A stretch of DNA of 64,000 nucleotides from Acidobacteriota bacterium. Lineage in GTDB: Bacteria; Acidobacteriota; Blastocatellia; Pyrinomonadales; Pyrinomonadaceae. Under the pieces are notes generated by a model. The model made no database searches and was not told where the DNA came from. It saw only the letters and a list, made by a program, of their open reading frames with translations. Location of the stretch: contig JAEZIT010000097.1 in the NCBI GenBank assembly GCA_023436495.1, positions 17,961-81,960 of the forward strand. The letters run 5' to 3'. Every line of letters begins with the position of its first letter. The stretch's first letter is position 1. The position numbers and the translations under genes were made by a program. Below, one piece after another: positions 26,037 through 36,374 of this stretch.

Positions 26037-26492
26037 ATGTCAATAGACCAGCGAAAACACGTAAGATTTTCTTTAGATATTCCCGCGGTGATCTTTTCGA
26101 AGTTTGGCGACCGTCAGGAAACGATGCTGCAGCAGATCAGTATCGGCGGATGCTATACGGATTGGGAAGACAACGTCTACCCGGGCGACGAATTTCGAAT
26201 GGAGATCGAATTGCCGAACGGGAACAGGCTGCCGCTGCAGTGCAAGGCTGTTTACCGGTTCGAGAATTCGGGCATCGGCGTAAAGTTCCTGAATATAACG
26301 GAATTTGAGCAGGAACTAATATCACGGATTATCGCGCAACGTATGGAAATGGAAGGATTGCCGATCCCGGCGGACCCATTCAGCCAGCCGCGAACATATT
26401 CGGAGCCGAAGGACGAACCGACACTGACGGACAGCCGCAGCACGCGCGAACGGATCCTGGAAAACATCATGTCGTCGGGCGACAAGGCCTAG
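26037..26492 (+). CDS. PilZ-domain protein
   Basis: 151 residues. PilZ fold near the N-terminus with the c-di-GMP-binding pattern RKHVRF (RxxxR-like) and QISIGGCYTD. In the second motif, normally D/NxSxxG, the first position is Gln, so c-di-GMP binding is likely but not certain. The last 45 residues are polar and probably disordered. It has no partner domain, so it likely acts as a soluble adaptor. Its stop overlaps the stop of the convergent DUF6986 gene by 4 nt. Confidence 0.8.
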   Translation: MSIDQRKHVRFSLDIPAVIFSKFGDRQETMLQQISIGGCYTDWEDNVYPGDEFRMEIELPNGNRLPLQCKAVYRFENSGIGVKFLNITEFEQELISRIIAQRMEMEGLPIPADPFSQPRTYSEPKDEPTLTDSRSTRERILENIMSSGDKA

Positions 26493-27793
26493 AGCCCGGA
26501 AAAGATCTGCCGAAGCCCAGCGGTGGACGTCCCGAACATCGAATTTATCTCGCCTTCGTCAATAGCGCCGCAACCCACGCCGCGTTCAAAGAAATTCACA
26601 AGCCCGCGCGCCGATGCCGCGTCGTCGAACGCGTTTCCGGTCAGGTTCGCCTTTGTCGCCTTTTCGATAAAACCGGAGAGGCGTTTTGCCTGCGCGGCCT
26701 GGTGACGGATAAAGAATGAGTACACCGCAGCGTAGCGGGCGGGAAGCTGATTCGGATGCAGGTCCCAGCTTTGGTAAAAGCCATTGGCGATCGAAAATCC
26801 GACGTTGTCGAAATGTTCGCGCCAGGCTCGGCGTATGGCCGTCTCGTTTTCGTGGCGTTCGGTTTTGCTCGGGTGGTTCGAGCGGTGAACGGCGACAGGA
26901 ATACTGGTCGTGACGGAATCTGAAAGTCGCATGCCAAGCGGCGAAAGCGCCGCAATCATCGTCTGCCGGGCGTAATTGCAGGCATCGTGACGCAGGTGCT
27001 GGTATGCAGCGGAAATGCCGAGCGAAGCGGTGTAATCGTACGCGCCGAAATGGACCGACGTGCAGCGTCCATCGGCAGCGCGGACAAATGAGCGCAGGGG
27101 ACAGCGGCCTTTCGCGTCAATGATCGCTTCCGGGGTTTCGATCATGAGCTCGACACCGATCGAGCCTTTTTGTATTTTGTGATCCTTTTCGATCTGTTTC
27201 AGCACGCGGCATAGATCGCGTACCTCTTTTTTATTGGAAACCTTCGGCAGCGTGACGACGAAATTATCGGGAAGATCGCCGCCAGTCTTTTCTAGAAGCG
27301 CCGCGACAAATAGCTTAAGTGTATGAACAGCGCGGCCGTATGTTTCCGGGCCGAACGATTTCGGGCGAATGCCGCACATTGCCGGCAGGGAATTCGCGAG
27401 AAATGCAGACGCGAGTTCGCCCGCGGCGGCAACGGCGTGGCCGTCCTCCTCGTCGTCGGGGCGGAACCCGTAGCCGTCCTCGAAATCTATACGGTAGTCT
27501 TCGATCGGGTCGGCAAGGAGTTTTTCCTTCGCTCGGCGGAGAACGTCCGCTGCGATGTCCCTGCCGATGCCGAAAACCGACGCGAATTCGTCGGCGTTGG
27601 AGGCGTATTCATCAAGCGTTTTCAGCGCAATAGCCCCAAGTTTTGCCGGCGTGTCGGCGCGGAAAATATGCGCGCCGCCGTAAACAACGTGAACCGGCCA
27701 ACGTGCGGGACGCGGTTCACGAGGCTGTTTCTTTTTGTCCCGAATGATAAGTTCGACGCCTTCGTCGCCGTCGTGAAAGACAGACTTTGCCAT
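26489..27793 (-). CDS. DUF6986 / HpcH-HpaI aldolase-like TIM-barrel protein
   Basis: 434 residues. The sequence has phosphoenolpyruvate/pyruvate-binding TIM-barrel features: RIDFEDGYGFRPDDEEDGHA, MCGIRPKSFGPE, VELMIETPEAIID and VHFGAYDYTASLGI. These resemble HpcH/HpaI and citrate-lyase beta families, where Glu and Asp bind the metal. Databases often label close relatives DUF6986 or phosphoenolpyruvate kinase; the real reaction is not known to me. The start at 27793 is ATG; a TTG two codons upstream is possible. Divergent from hicA with only 47 nt between starts. Confidence 0.7.
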   Translation of the reverse strand: MAKSVFHDGDEGVELIIRDKKKQPREPRPARWPVHVVYGGAHIFRADTPAKLGAIALKTLDEYASNADEFASVFGIGRDIAADVLRRAKEKLLADPIEDYRIDFEDGYGFRPDDEEDGHAVAAAGELASAFLANSLPAMCGIRPKSFGPETYGRAVHTLKLFVAALLEKTGGDLPDNFVVTLPKVSNKKEVRDLCRVLKQIEKDHKIQKGSIGVELMIETPEAIIDAKGRCPLRSFVRAADGRCTSVHFGAYDYTASLGISAAYQHLRHDACNYARQTMIAALSPLGMRLSDSVTTSIPVAVHRSNHPSKTERHENETAIRRAWREHFDNVGFSIANGFYQSWDLHPNQLPARYAAVYSFFIRHQAAQAKRLSGFIEKATKANLTGNAFDDAASARGLVNFFERGVGCGAIDEGEINSMFGTSTAGLRQIFSGL

Positions 27794-27840
27794 GTCCAAA
27801 TAATAGTAATAAAAGGGTGAAAATGCTAACCTGAGGATGC

Positions 27841-28092
27841 ATGGGCAAGTTTGAAAAGCTGCGAGTTAAGATCCTGGCCGGTGGGGCGGACGCAAATATA
27901 AGCTTTGAGGACTTGCGAGGCCTGCTGCTGTCGCTGGGGTTTGAAGAACGAGTACGCGGCAGCCATCATATTTTTCGAAAGGATGGGGTCTTAGAAAAAC
28001 CGAATATTCAGAACGACGGCAGTAAAGCCAAGTCGTACCAAGTGCGACAGGTCCGCGCTATACTCAAAAAATACGATCGATTGTTGAAGTGA
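27841..28092 (+). CDS. hicA: HicA-family mRNA interferase toxin
   Basis: 83 residues, the usual HicA size. The double-stranded-RNA-binding-like fold is suggested by SFEDLRGLLLSLGF and RGSHHIFRKDG, which holds the catalytic histidine, with a C-terminal KSYQVRQVRAILKKY helix. HicA toxins cleave mRNA independently of ribosomes unless held by HicB. GAGG precedes the ATG. The stop TGA overlaps the hicB ATG by one base, so translation is coupled. Confidence 0.82.
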   Translation: MGKFEKLRVKILAGGADANISFEDLRGLLLSLGFEERVRGSHHIFRKDGVLEKPNIQNDGSKAKSYQVRQVRAILKKYDRLLK

Positions 28093-28301
28093 TGCAAAAA
28101 TACGAGATCACAATTTTCTGGGACAATAACGATAAAATCTACGTCGCTGAGGCCCCAGATCTTCCGGGATGCGTGGCACACGGAAAGACTCAGTTCGAAG
28201 CACTGGAAAAAGTAAATGAAGCGATCGAACTATGGCTTGCGACGGCGCGTGAATTTGGCGACGACATACCAAAACCTAGCTCTCATTTGCGGGCTGCGTA
28301 G
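28092..28301 (+). CDS. hicB: HicB-family antitoxin
   Basis: 69 residues. It is the HicB partial RNase H-like fold: YEITIFWDNNDKIYVAEAPD, LPGCVAHGKTQFEALEKVNE, and an IELWLATAREFG helix. It binds and inhibits HicA. It lacks the C-terminal helix-turn-helix or ribbon-helix-helix DNA-binding domain found in many HicB proteins, so autoregulation may need another element. Translationally coupled to hicA. It ends 9 nt before the convergent radA stop. Confidence 0.82.
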   Translation: MQKYEITIFWDNNDKIYVAEAPDLPGCVAHGKTQFEALEKVNEAIELWLATAREFGDDIPKPSSHLRAA

Positions 28302-28310
28302 CTTCTTGTT

Positions 28311-29675
28311 TTAGAACAACTCTTCCAAAGCCTCTTCGAGGCTTCTCACTCCGATCACACGAATCCCGAGCAGCTTTTCCAAACCGACGCGGTTGGACGC
28401 GGGCACGATCAATTTTTTGAAGCCGAGCGTTTGCGCTTCGCGGGCGCGTGCCTGGGCCTGCAGGACGCCGCGAACCTCGCCGGTCAGGCCGACCTCGCCG
28501 AATACGGCGGTTTCGGGCGGGATCTGAAGATTTTTATAGCTGGAGGCAATAGCGGCAATGACTCCGAGGTCTGCGGCCGGTTCGTCCACTTCAATGCCGC
28601 CCGCGACGTTGATGAACACGTCATCGCCGGCAAGCTGAAACCCGAGCCTCTTTTCAAGAACGGCAATTAGCAAGGAGGTTCGATTGTAGTCGAAGCCCTG
28701 TGCCATTCGGCGGCCCGAGCCGGAACGCGTTCCGGCGACGAGCGCCTGAACCTCGACAAGCATGGGCCGCGTTCCTTCCATACACACGGTGACGACGGAA
28801 CCGGAGGCGCCTTCCGGACGTTCCTGAAGAAAAAGTTCGGACGGGTTCCCGACCGGGACGAGGCCGGAATTCGTCATTTCGAAAACGCCGATCTCGTTCG
28901 CGGCGCCGAAACGATTCTTGGTCGCGCGGATGATACGGTGGTTGTGATGACGGTCGCCTTCGAAATATAGGACGGTATCCACGATGTGTTCGAGCGTTTT
29001 CGGCCCTGCGATCGACCCTTCCTTGGTGACGTGGCCGGTCAGGAAAACGGGCGTTCCGGTTTGTTTCGCGAGGATCATGAATTGGTTCGCGACGTCGCGA
29101 ACCTGTGAAACGCTGCCGGGCGCGGACTCGATCTTTTCACTGAATACGGTCTGGATCGAATCGACGATGACGAGATCGGGGCGGAGTTTTTCCGTTTCGG
29201 CGAGGATCGCCTGAAGGTTCGTTTCTGGCAGAAGGAACAGATTTTCGGCGGAGATGCCGAGCCGTTCGCCGCGCATCTTTATCTGCCGCTCGGATTCTTC
29301 GCCGGAGACATAGAGGACGCTCGCTCCGCCGCGGCTGAGCTGGTCGGCCATCTGAATAACGATAGTGGATTTCCCGATTCCGGGTGCTCCGCCGATCAGG
29401 ACGAGCGAGCCGGCGACTATGCCGCCGCCGAGCACGCGGTCGAGTTCGTCGATGCCCGAAGCCGTGCGGGCGTCGTCCTGGGATTCAACGGATTCGTACG
29501 CAACGGGCGACGATTGCCTGGATCGAAAGCCCGTATCGCCGGACGGCGCGGCAGCGCGGAAACGCTCTTCGACAAATGTGGCCCATTCGCCACAATCAGG
29601 GCATTGTCCGAGCCATTTTCGCGATTGGTTGCCGCAATTCTGACAGACGAACACGGTCGCAGGAGTTTTTGCCAT
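28311..29675 (-). CDS. radA: DNA repair protein RadA
   Basis: 454 residues. A C4 zinc finger (CQNCG and CPDCGEW), a RecA-like ATPase with Walker A GGAPGIGKST, the RadA signature KNRFGAANEIG, and a C-terminal Lon-protease-like domain (about 280-454) with FINVAGGIEVDEPAADLG. RadA is a branch-migration helicase in recombinational repair. Length and order are normal for the family. A 199-nt region without a gene separates it from the divergent PIN-TRAM gene. Confidence 0.95.
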   Translation of the reverse strand: MAKTPATVFVCQNCGNQSRKWLGQCPDCGEWATFVEERFRAAAPSGDTGFRSRQSSPVAYESVESQDDARTASGIDELDRVLGGGIVAGSLVLIGGAPGIGKSTIVIQMADQLSRGGASVLYVSGEESERQIKMRGERLGISAENLFLLPETNLQAILAETEKLRPDLVIVDSIQTVFSEKIESAPGSVSQVRDVANQFMILAKQTGTPVFLTGHVTKEGSIAGPKTLEHIVDTVLYFEGDRHHNHRIIRATKNRFGAANEIGVFEMTNSGLVPVGNPSELFLQERPEGASGSVVTVCMEGTRPMLVEVQALVAGTRSGSGRRMAQGFDYNRTSLLIAVLEKRLGFQLAGDDVFINVAGGIEVDEPAADLGVIAAIASSYKNLQIPPETAVFGEVGLTGEVRGVLQAQARAREAQTLGFKKLIVPASNRVGLEKLLGIRVIGVRSLEEALEELF

Positions 29676-29874
29676 AAGAGATTACGATAATACAGATAGG
29701 CGGCGGATGTCTTGCAGCCCGCGGTGGGAAAAAGCTGAAATGGCGCGGTTATTGGTTATTTGAGTATGGCGGCGGGAATTTTGAACATTTTAACGCGGCA
29801 AACGCGGTTAAAATCTCGAACCCGAAACCAGTTTTTGCTTAATGCATGCATATTTTCGTGTTAATATTACGTTA

Positions 29875-31014
<1,140 letters not shown>

Positions 31015-31047
31015 CAGCCCCGGCAGCCGAACGGTTACAATCCGAAT

Positions 31048-31731
31048 ATGAACACGGCGATCATCGTTGCGGCGGGGACCGGATCGAGATTTAATTCCAC
31101 AAAACCGAAACAATTCCTAGACCTTAGCGCAAAACCCGTGGTCATTCATGCGCTCGAGGCTTTCGCTGCGTCAGCGGCCGTGGATGAGATCGTTTTGGTC
31201 CTGCCTGCGGACCTGATCGATGAGTTCGTCCGCATGTCGCGGCCCTTTGCGATCAAGAAATTACGGCATATCGCAGCCGGCGGAGCGACCCGTGCGGAAT
31301 CGGTGAAATGCGGGTTTCGCGAGGCATCGCCGACATCGCGGGTCGCCGTGATACACGACGGCGCGCGGCCGCTCGTCAGCGTCGCCGAGATAGAGGCCAC
31401 GATCAGGATGGCGGAGGAGGTCGGAGCCGCATGCCTGACGGCGCCGGTAACGGACACGATCAAAGAGATAAAGGGCGACAGGATCGTAAGGACGATCGAC
31501 CGTGCGGTTCTGCGCAGGGCTTTGACGCCACAGGCGTTCAGGTACGAAATACTTGCCGAAGCGCTGGGTCATACGGAGTTGACGGACGCTGTCACTGACG
31601 AATGCATGCTGGTGGAACAGATCGGGTATACAGTTGCATCAGTTGAGGGGAGCACGCGCAACATCAAGATCACACATCCCGAGGACCTGGTTTTGGCAGA
31701 GGCGCTGCTGGATACCGGTGTCGCTGCATAA
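31048..31731 (+). CDS. ispD: 2-C-methyl-D-erythritol 4-phosphate cytidylyltransferase
   Basis: 227 residues. The nucleotidyltransferase signature AAGTGSRFNSTKPKQFLDL is at the N-terminus. IHDGARPLVS and the RTIDRAVLRRALTPQAF segment follow, both typical of IspD. It makes CDP-methylerythritol in the MEP isoprenoid pathway. It ends 3 nt before ispF, and the PIN-TRAM gene ends 33 nt upstream, so the three probably form one operon. Confidence 0.94.
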   Translation: MNTAIIVAAGTGSRFNSTKPKQFLDLSAKPVVIHALEAFAASAAVDEIVLVLPADLIDEFVRMSRPFAIKKLRHIAAGGATRAESVKCGFREASPTSRVAVIHDGARPLVSVAEIEATIRMAEEVGAACLTAPVTDTIKEIKGDRIVRTIDRAVLRRALTPQAFRYEILAEALGHTELTDAVTDECMLVEQIGYTVASVEGSTRNIKITHPEDLVLAEALLDTGVAA

Positions 31732-31734
31732 ATT

Positions 31735-32223
31735 ATGTATCGAATGGGTTTAGGCACAGACGTGCACCGGCTCGTCCGGGGTCGGCCGCTGATCCTGGGC
31801 GGCGTGACCATCGAATCGGAACTAGGAGCGGACGGCCATTCTGACGCGGACGCGCTGACGCACGCAGTGACGGATGCGCTGCTAGGCGCGCTTGCGCTTG
31901 GGGATATCGGCACGCATTTTCCGAACAGCGACGAACGCTGGCGGAATGCGGAAAGCTTTGTTTTTCTGAGATTTGCGGCCGGTTTAATGAAACAGCACGG
32001 ATATACGGTCGAAAACGTAGACTCGACTGTGCACCTCGAACGCCCGAAACTGCGGCCTTACATCGATCAAATACGTGAAAATATTGCACTTGCGCTCGAA
32101 ATCGAGCATAATGCCGTCAGCGTCAAGGCGAAAACCGGCGAGGGCGTCGATTCGGTCGGCGAACAGCGTGCGGTGAAAGCCGATGCGGTTGTTTTGATAA
32201 AAAGATCCACAAACGGAGGCTAA
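31735..32223 (+). CDS. ispF: 2-C-methyl-D-erythritol 2,4-cyclodiphosphate synthase
   Basis: 162 residues. Metal ligands D9 and H11 (GLGTDVHRL) and H42 (SDADALTHAVTDALLGA) are present, as is the C-terminal VKAKTGEGVDSVGE loop. It follows ispD in the MEP pathway and cyclises CDP-methylerythritol phosphate. Normal length. The next gene starts 2 nt after its stop. Confidence 0.95.
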   Translation: MYRMGLGTDVHRLVRGRPLILGGVTIESELGADGHSDADALTHAVTDALLGALALGDIGTHFPNSDERWRNAESFVFLRFAAGLMKQHGYTVENVDSTVHLERPKLRPYIDQIRENIALALEIEHNAVSVKAKTGEGVDSVGEQRAVKADAVVLIKRSTNGG

Positions 32224-32225
32224 GT

Positions 32226-32843
32226 ATGAAGAAGACGACAGTGTTTTTCGCCGCAGTGGTCTCGATCCTTATCGCGAGCATTTCGGCATTCCCACAACAG
32301 GCCGGATCGTCCGCCTCTCTCCCGGACATTCAAAAGCGTATTTCGGAACTGCTGATCAGCAGCGGAACCGTAAGCTATATCAGCCAGGAAAAGACCAAAT
32401 TCGTATCCGGCGGGCCGGAATACAGGGCGCATTCTGATCGTTCGAAGATCAGCGGTGTTGAGTTCGCGGGCTGCCGGATGACTTTCGGCGTCCGGAGCAG
32501 AAGCGGCGAAACGCTAGTTTCAATGAATGCGTCGATGAACGATCCGAACGATCGGCAAGCTCTTGGCGTTCCGGCGTATGATCCGAAGCTTTTTCCGATG
32601 ACGCGATCGATGAGGATCTCGTTCGACCTGGCGTACGTTGACACGGAAATGGCCGGAGTGGCCGACGGTGCGGTAATGTTCAAATTCGCGGGTAAAGCCG
32701 ATTCGAAGCCTATCGAAATCACATTGGACGCCGCAGAGGCGAAACGAGTAGCCGAAACGTCGATAAGGGTGAAAGAGAAGCACGCGGCGGAGCTTCAGCA
32801 GGCATTCAGCCAGGCGGCAGAGTTTTGCCGAGCGTCGAAGTAG
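32226..32843 (+). CDS. secreted protein of unknown function
   Basis: 205 residues with a signal peptide (MKKTTVFFAAVVSILIASISA). The mature part has beta-strand character (GVEFAGCRMTFGVRSRSGE, ADGAVMFKFAGKADSKPIEI) and ends in a helix (KEKHAAELQQAFSQAAEFC). No family recognised. GGAGG ribosome-binding site; it follows ispF by 2 nt and is followed by an intrinsic terminator, so it is the last gene of the isp operon. Confidence 0.7.
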   Translation: MKKTTVFFAAVVSILIASISAFPQQAGSSASLPDIQKRISELLISSGTVSYISQEKTKFVSGGPEYRAHSDRSKISGVEFAGCRMTFGVRSRSGETLVSMNASMNDPNDRQALGVPAYDPKLFPMTRSMRISFDLAYVDTEMAGVADGAVMFKFAGKADSKPIEITLDAAEAKRVAETSIRVKEKHAAELQQAFSQAAEFCRASK

Positions 32844-32864
32844 AATTTACTCATAGACTTAAAA

Positions 32865-32904
32865 GCTGTCCTTGTGCGAAACTTGGACAGCCTTTTTTCT
32901 TTTA
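32865..32904 (+). terminator. intrinsic terminator at the end of the isp operon
   Basis: GCTGTCC / GGACAGC perfect 7-bp stem (32865-32871, 32885-32891), 13-nt loop, then CTTTTTTCTTTT. The ATG of the next gene begins six bases after the T-tract. Confidence 0.8.
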
Positions 32905-32909
32905 AAAAG

Positions 32910-34223
32910 ATGATCAGACCACAGGAAATCATTGCAGTAAAACGCGATGGCAGAGCGCTTGCCGCCGAGCAGATCGGCGAATTCGTAAAGGGCGTTTCGA
33001 GCGGCGCGTGGGCCGACTACCAGATATCGGCGATGGTAATGGCGATGTTCATCCGCGGGCTGGACGACGCGGAACAGGAAGCCCTGACGCGGGAAATGCT
33101 GTATTCGGGCGAGGTGATGGACCTGTCGGATATAGAAAAGCCCATTGCGGACAAACATTCGACGGGCGGCGTCGGCGACAAAACGTCTTTGATAATAGCG
33201 CCGCTGGCGGCGGCGTGTGGGCTGGCGGTTCCGATGATATCGGGCCGGGGTTTGGGGCATACAGGCGGAACGCTGGACAAGCTGGAATCCATCCCCGGAT
33301 TCAACGTAAATCTTTCCGCAGACGAATTTAAGAGCGTTCTGAAGACCTGCGGGTTCGCGATGTCGGGGCAGACGGCGGAGATCGCGCCGGCGGACAAGAA
33401 ACTGTACGCACTTCGCGACGCGACAGCGACTGTGCCGTATATTCCGCTTATCGTGGCTTCAATTATGTCGAAGAAGCTTGCGGAAGACCTCGACGCACTT
33501 GTCCTCGACGTGAAGACGGGTTCGGGTGCGTTCATGACGGCCGCAGAAGATTCGAAAAGGCTGGCGGAAGCGATGGTGCGGACGGGCAATGGATTCGGCG
33601 TAAAAACGCAGGCAGTGGTGTCGTACATGGGCCAGCCGCTCGGGCAATTCGTCGGGAACGCGGTAGAGGTTTATGAGTGTATCAAACTGCTTCGCGGCGA
33701 AGGCAACGAAGCGATGCAGCCGACGCTGGATCTCTCATTGGAATTGACGGCGCGGATGCTGGAATTGGGCGGAGCCGCCGATTCGCTCGATGCCGCGAGG
33801 ATAATGGCGGCGGACGCTCTCATGTCGGGTGCGGCGCTCGAGTGTTTCAGGCGAAACGTCGAAACTCAGAATGGCGACACAGCCGTATGTGACGACCCGA
33901 AGCGACTGCTTGACCTGTCGCTGCAGGAGATCCCGGTCAAGGCGGACCGGGCGGGATACGTGTCGGCGATCGACACGGCGGCAGTCGGCGACGCGGTTTG
34001 CGGCATCGGCGGCGGACGGATAAAGGCGGAGGACGATGTCGATCACGGCGTGGGGATGGCGTGTGAGGCGAAGATCGGGGACGAGGTCAGCGAGGGTGAT
34101 GTCCTGGGCATTCTTTACTGCCGAAAGAGCGCCGACGCGGACGCGCAAAATTTGCGGCTCGCGTACACGATCAGCGAAGAGCCGCCCGAATCCGCTCCGC
34201 TGATACGCGAGATCATTTCCTGA
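32910..34223 (+). CDS. pyrimidine-nucleoside (thymidine) phosphorylase
   Basis: 437 residues. Family landmarks: KRDGRALAAEQIGEFVKG at the N-terminus, the phosphate-binding KHSTGGVGDKTSL, and the signature SGRGLGHTGGTLDKLES. A C-terminal alpha/beta domain contains GIGGGRIKAEDDVDHGVG. It converts pyrimidine nucleosides and phosphate to base and (deoxy)ribose 1-phosphate. Whether it prefers thymidine alone (DeoA) or uridine as well (Pdp) cannot be told. Alignment fixes the start at 32910; it has no Shine-Dalgarno and abuts the upstream terminator. Confidence 0.93.
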   Translation: MIRPQEIIAVKRDGRALAAEQIGEFVKGVSSGAWADYQISAMVMAMFIRGLDDAEQEALTREMLYSGEVMDLSDIEKPIADKHSTGGVGDKTSLIIAPLAAACGLAVPMISGRGLGHTGGTLDKLESIPGFNVNLSADEFKSVLKTCGFAMSGQTAEIAPADKKLYALRDATATVPYIPLIVASIMSKKLAEDLDALVLDVKTGSGAFMTAAEDSKRLAEAMVRTGNGFGVKTQAVVSYMGQPLGQFVGNAVEVYECIKLLRGEGNEAMQPTLDLSLELTARMLELGGAADSLDAARIMAADALMSGAALECFRRNVETQNGDTAVCDDPKRLLDLSLQEIPVKADRAGYVSAIDTAAVGDAVCGIGGGRIKAEDDVDHGVGMACEAKIGDEVSEGDVLGILYCRKSADADAQNLRLAYTISEEPPESAPLIREIIS

Positions 34224-34315
34224 ATAAAATTCGATCCGGCAAATTTTAGGTGAACCTTGACGCGATCTTTCGCGTAAGGAATTGCGATGCCGGCAACATA
34301 CCGGCAGCGCGAATT

Positions 34316-35008
34316 ATGCTGGAAGCGAGAGACCTTTCAAAAACCTACCTTAGCGACGGCGTCGGATACGAGGCGCTGAAAAATATAGATATTAAGATCG
34401 AGCGCGGTGAATGCGTCGCGATCGTCGGGAAATCGGGCAGCGGCAAATCGACACTGATGCATTTGCTCGCATGCCTTGACTCGCCAACATTGGGCGAAGT
34501 CCTGATCGACGGCCAAGACACCTCCGGCCTATCGGAAAAGGAAAAGAACGTGCTGCGGAACGAGAAATTCGGGTTCGTGTTCCAGCAATTCTTTCTGAAC
34601 GGCCGTGAGACGGTTTTCGAAAACGTCGTTCTGCCGCTGCGGATACGCGGAGCGTCAAGCACGGAAATATTCTTGAACGCCTCGGAGGCTCTGGAAGCGG
34701 TCGGGCTGGCCGACAAGCGATCAAAAAAGGCCAAAGATCTGTCCGGCGGCGAAAAACAGCGGGTCTGCATAGCGCGAGCGCTCGTGACAAAGCCGCAAAT
34801 AATCTTTGCGGATGAGCCGACGGGCAATCTCGATTCGAATACCGGAGCGGCGGTCGAAAACCTTTTGTTTGAGATGAACAGGGAACGCGGTATCACGCTG
34901 GTGATCGTGACGCACGACGACGAACTGGCAAGCCGATGCGACCGAGTGTTCGAAATGAAGGACGGCCGAATAATCTCGGAAAAACGAAGCGAGGTAGTGC
35001 CTGTATGA
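34316..35008 (+). CDS. MacB/LolD-type ABC transporter ATP-binding protein
   Basis: 230 residues. Walker A GKSGSGKST, Q-loop VFQQFFLNGRET, signature LSGGEKQR, Walker B IIFADEPTGNLDSNTG and the H-loop VTHDDE are all intact. It supplies ATP hydrolysis to the permease that follows, with which it shares an ATGA overlap. The start at MLEARDLSKTY is preferred; in-frame sequence upstream of it (from 34250) does not resemble the family. Confidence 0.93.
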   Translation: MLEARDLSKTYLSDGVGYEALKNIDIKIERGECVAIVGKSGSGKSTLMHLLACLDSPTLGEVLIDGQDTSGLSEKEKNVLRNEKFGFVFQQFFLNGRETVFENVVLPLRIRGASSTEIFLNASEALEAVGLADKRSKKAKDLSGGEKQRVCIARALVTKPQIIFADEPTGNLDSNTGAAVENLLFEMNRERGITLVIVTHDDELASRCDRVFEMKDGRIISEKRSEVVPV

Positions 35009-36282
35009 AATTCGTCGATCTGCTGCGGATAGCGAACAGAAACCTATTCAGGAATAAACTAAGGACGTTTTTGACGGTTATCGCGATATTTGTCGGTTCG
35101 TTCACGCTGACGCTGACGAACGGGCTCGGGGACGGGCTGCGCGATTATGTCGAGAATCAGGTAAAGAACATCGAGGGCAACGAAGTCGTATTCGTCCGAA
35201 AGAAGATCGAGGTCAAGAACGGAGCGGCAAACGGCGGCGAACCGCAGGAATATTCGGAGGAACCGCTGGCGGACGACGGTGTGATGGACCCTAATACGCT
35301 TACATTTACGCTGCCGCAGATGCAGGCGGCGCTTAAGGGCATTGACGGGGTGAAAAGCGTGACGCCGCAATACAACATACAGAGTGAATATATTACGATC
35401 GAGGGAAAGAAAAAATTCCGCGCGCCGCTCGGGATGATGTCGGACGGCATTTCTCAGAAAACCGAAGCCGGGCATACCATAAACGGCAACCGCCAGGTCG
35501 TGATCCCGATCGGTTTGGCGCGGGCGTTCGACCCGGACATCGAAACGCTGATCGGAAAGACGGCAACGCTGGCATATAAAGGATCGGACGGGACAAAAAA
35601 GACCTTGCCGCTGAAGATCGTCGGCGTTGCGACCAAAGGGTTTCAGACGAACGAAAATTCGTTCGTGGACGCGGAAACAGCGGCGAAGATCTATGAGGAT
35701 CAAAGGCAGGGCGATGCGGACCTTGGTAAATTTTCGAGTTTTACTGTAAGGCTGGACCCGGCGGACGACGATACGATCACTGCCTTTAAGGACGCGGTGT
35801 CCAAAAAGGGATTCGAGGCATCAACGATCGCGGACCTGCGGAAACGTACGTACGACGCAATCGGAATATTCAAAACCGGGATGAACCTCTTCGCCTTCGT
35901 GGCATTGCTTGCCGCTTCTTTCGGAATCATAAACACGCTGGTCATAGCGGTGATGGAGCGAACGAAAGAGATCGGGCTGCAGAAGGCGTTGGGGATGGGA
36001 CGCGGGAAGATCTTCGCGATCTTTTCGATGGAATCCGTTCTGATTGGGTTTTGGGGAGCGCTTTTGGGAACGGTTTTAGGAATATTGGCAGGCGTGATCG
36101 CGAATAAATTGCTCGTGACGTCATTTCTGGCGTCATTCGAAGGCTATAGCCTTTTTGTGTTTCGGCTGCCGTCGATCGCTTTCGTGATCGCGATAGTGTG
36201 CGGAATCGCGTTTGCGGCGGGCGTGCTGCCGGCGTGGCGGGCAAGCAGGCTAAATCCCATTGAATCGCTGCGGTACGAATAA
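35005..36282 (+). CDS. MacB/FtsX-type ABC transporter permease
   Basis: 425 residues. N-terminal transmembrane helix, a MacB-like periplasmic domain (about 50-280), then three C-terminal helices with MERTKEIGLQKALGMGRGKI and the ending PAWRASRLNPIESLRYE. It pairs with the overlapping ATPase gene. Exported substrate unknown; no membrane-fusion (MacA) gene is next to it. Confidence 0.92.
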   Translation: MKFVDLLRIANRNLFRNKLRTFLTVIAIFVGSFTLTLTNGLGDGLRDYVENQVKNIEGNEVVFVRKKIEVKNGAANGGEPQEYSEEPLADDGVMDPNTLTFTLPQMQAALKGIDGVKSVTPQYNIQSEYITIEGKKKFRAPLGMMSDGISQKTEAGHTINGNRQVVIPIGLARAFDPDIETLIGKTATLAYKGSDGTKKTLPLKIVGVATKGFQTNENSFVDAETAAKIYEDQRQGDADLGKFSSFTVRLDPADDDTITAFKDAVSKKGFEASTIADLRKRTYDAIGIFKTGMNLFAFVALLAASFGIINTLVIAVMERTKEIGLQKALGMGRGKIFAIFSMESVLIGFWGALLGTVLGILAGVIANKLLVTSFLASFEGYSLFVFRLPSIAFVIAIVCGIAFAAGVLPAWRASRLNPIESLRYE

Positions 36283-36312
36283 TTGTTCACAGGCGGTGCA
36301 AGCGGCGGTAGC

Positions 36313-36373
36313 GCGGTTCGTTCTTCGGAATAGATGTAAGGCATCCATTTCGAATAAAGCAGGAGCGAACCGC
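36313..36373 (+). promoter_or_regulatory. structured leader of the VWA gene
   Basis: GCGGTTCG (36313-36320) pairs perfectly with CGAACCGC (36366-36373), which sits between the AGGAG Shine-Dalgarno (36361-36365) and the ATG. A nested dyad (TTCGGAA with TTTCGAA, and ATG with CAT) lies inside. Folding would bury the ribosome-binding region. Confidence 0.35.
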
Positions 36374-36374
36374 T

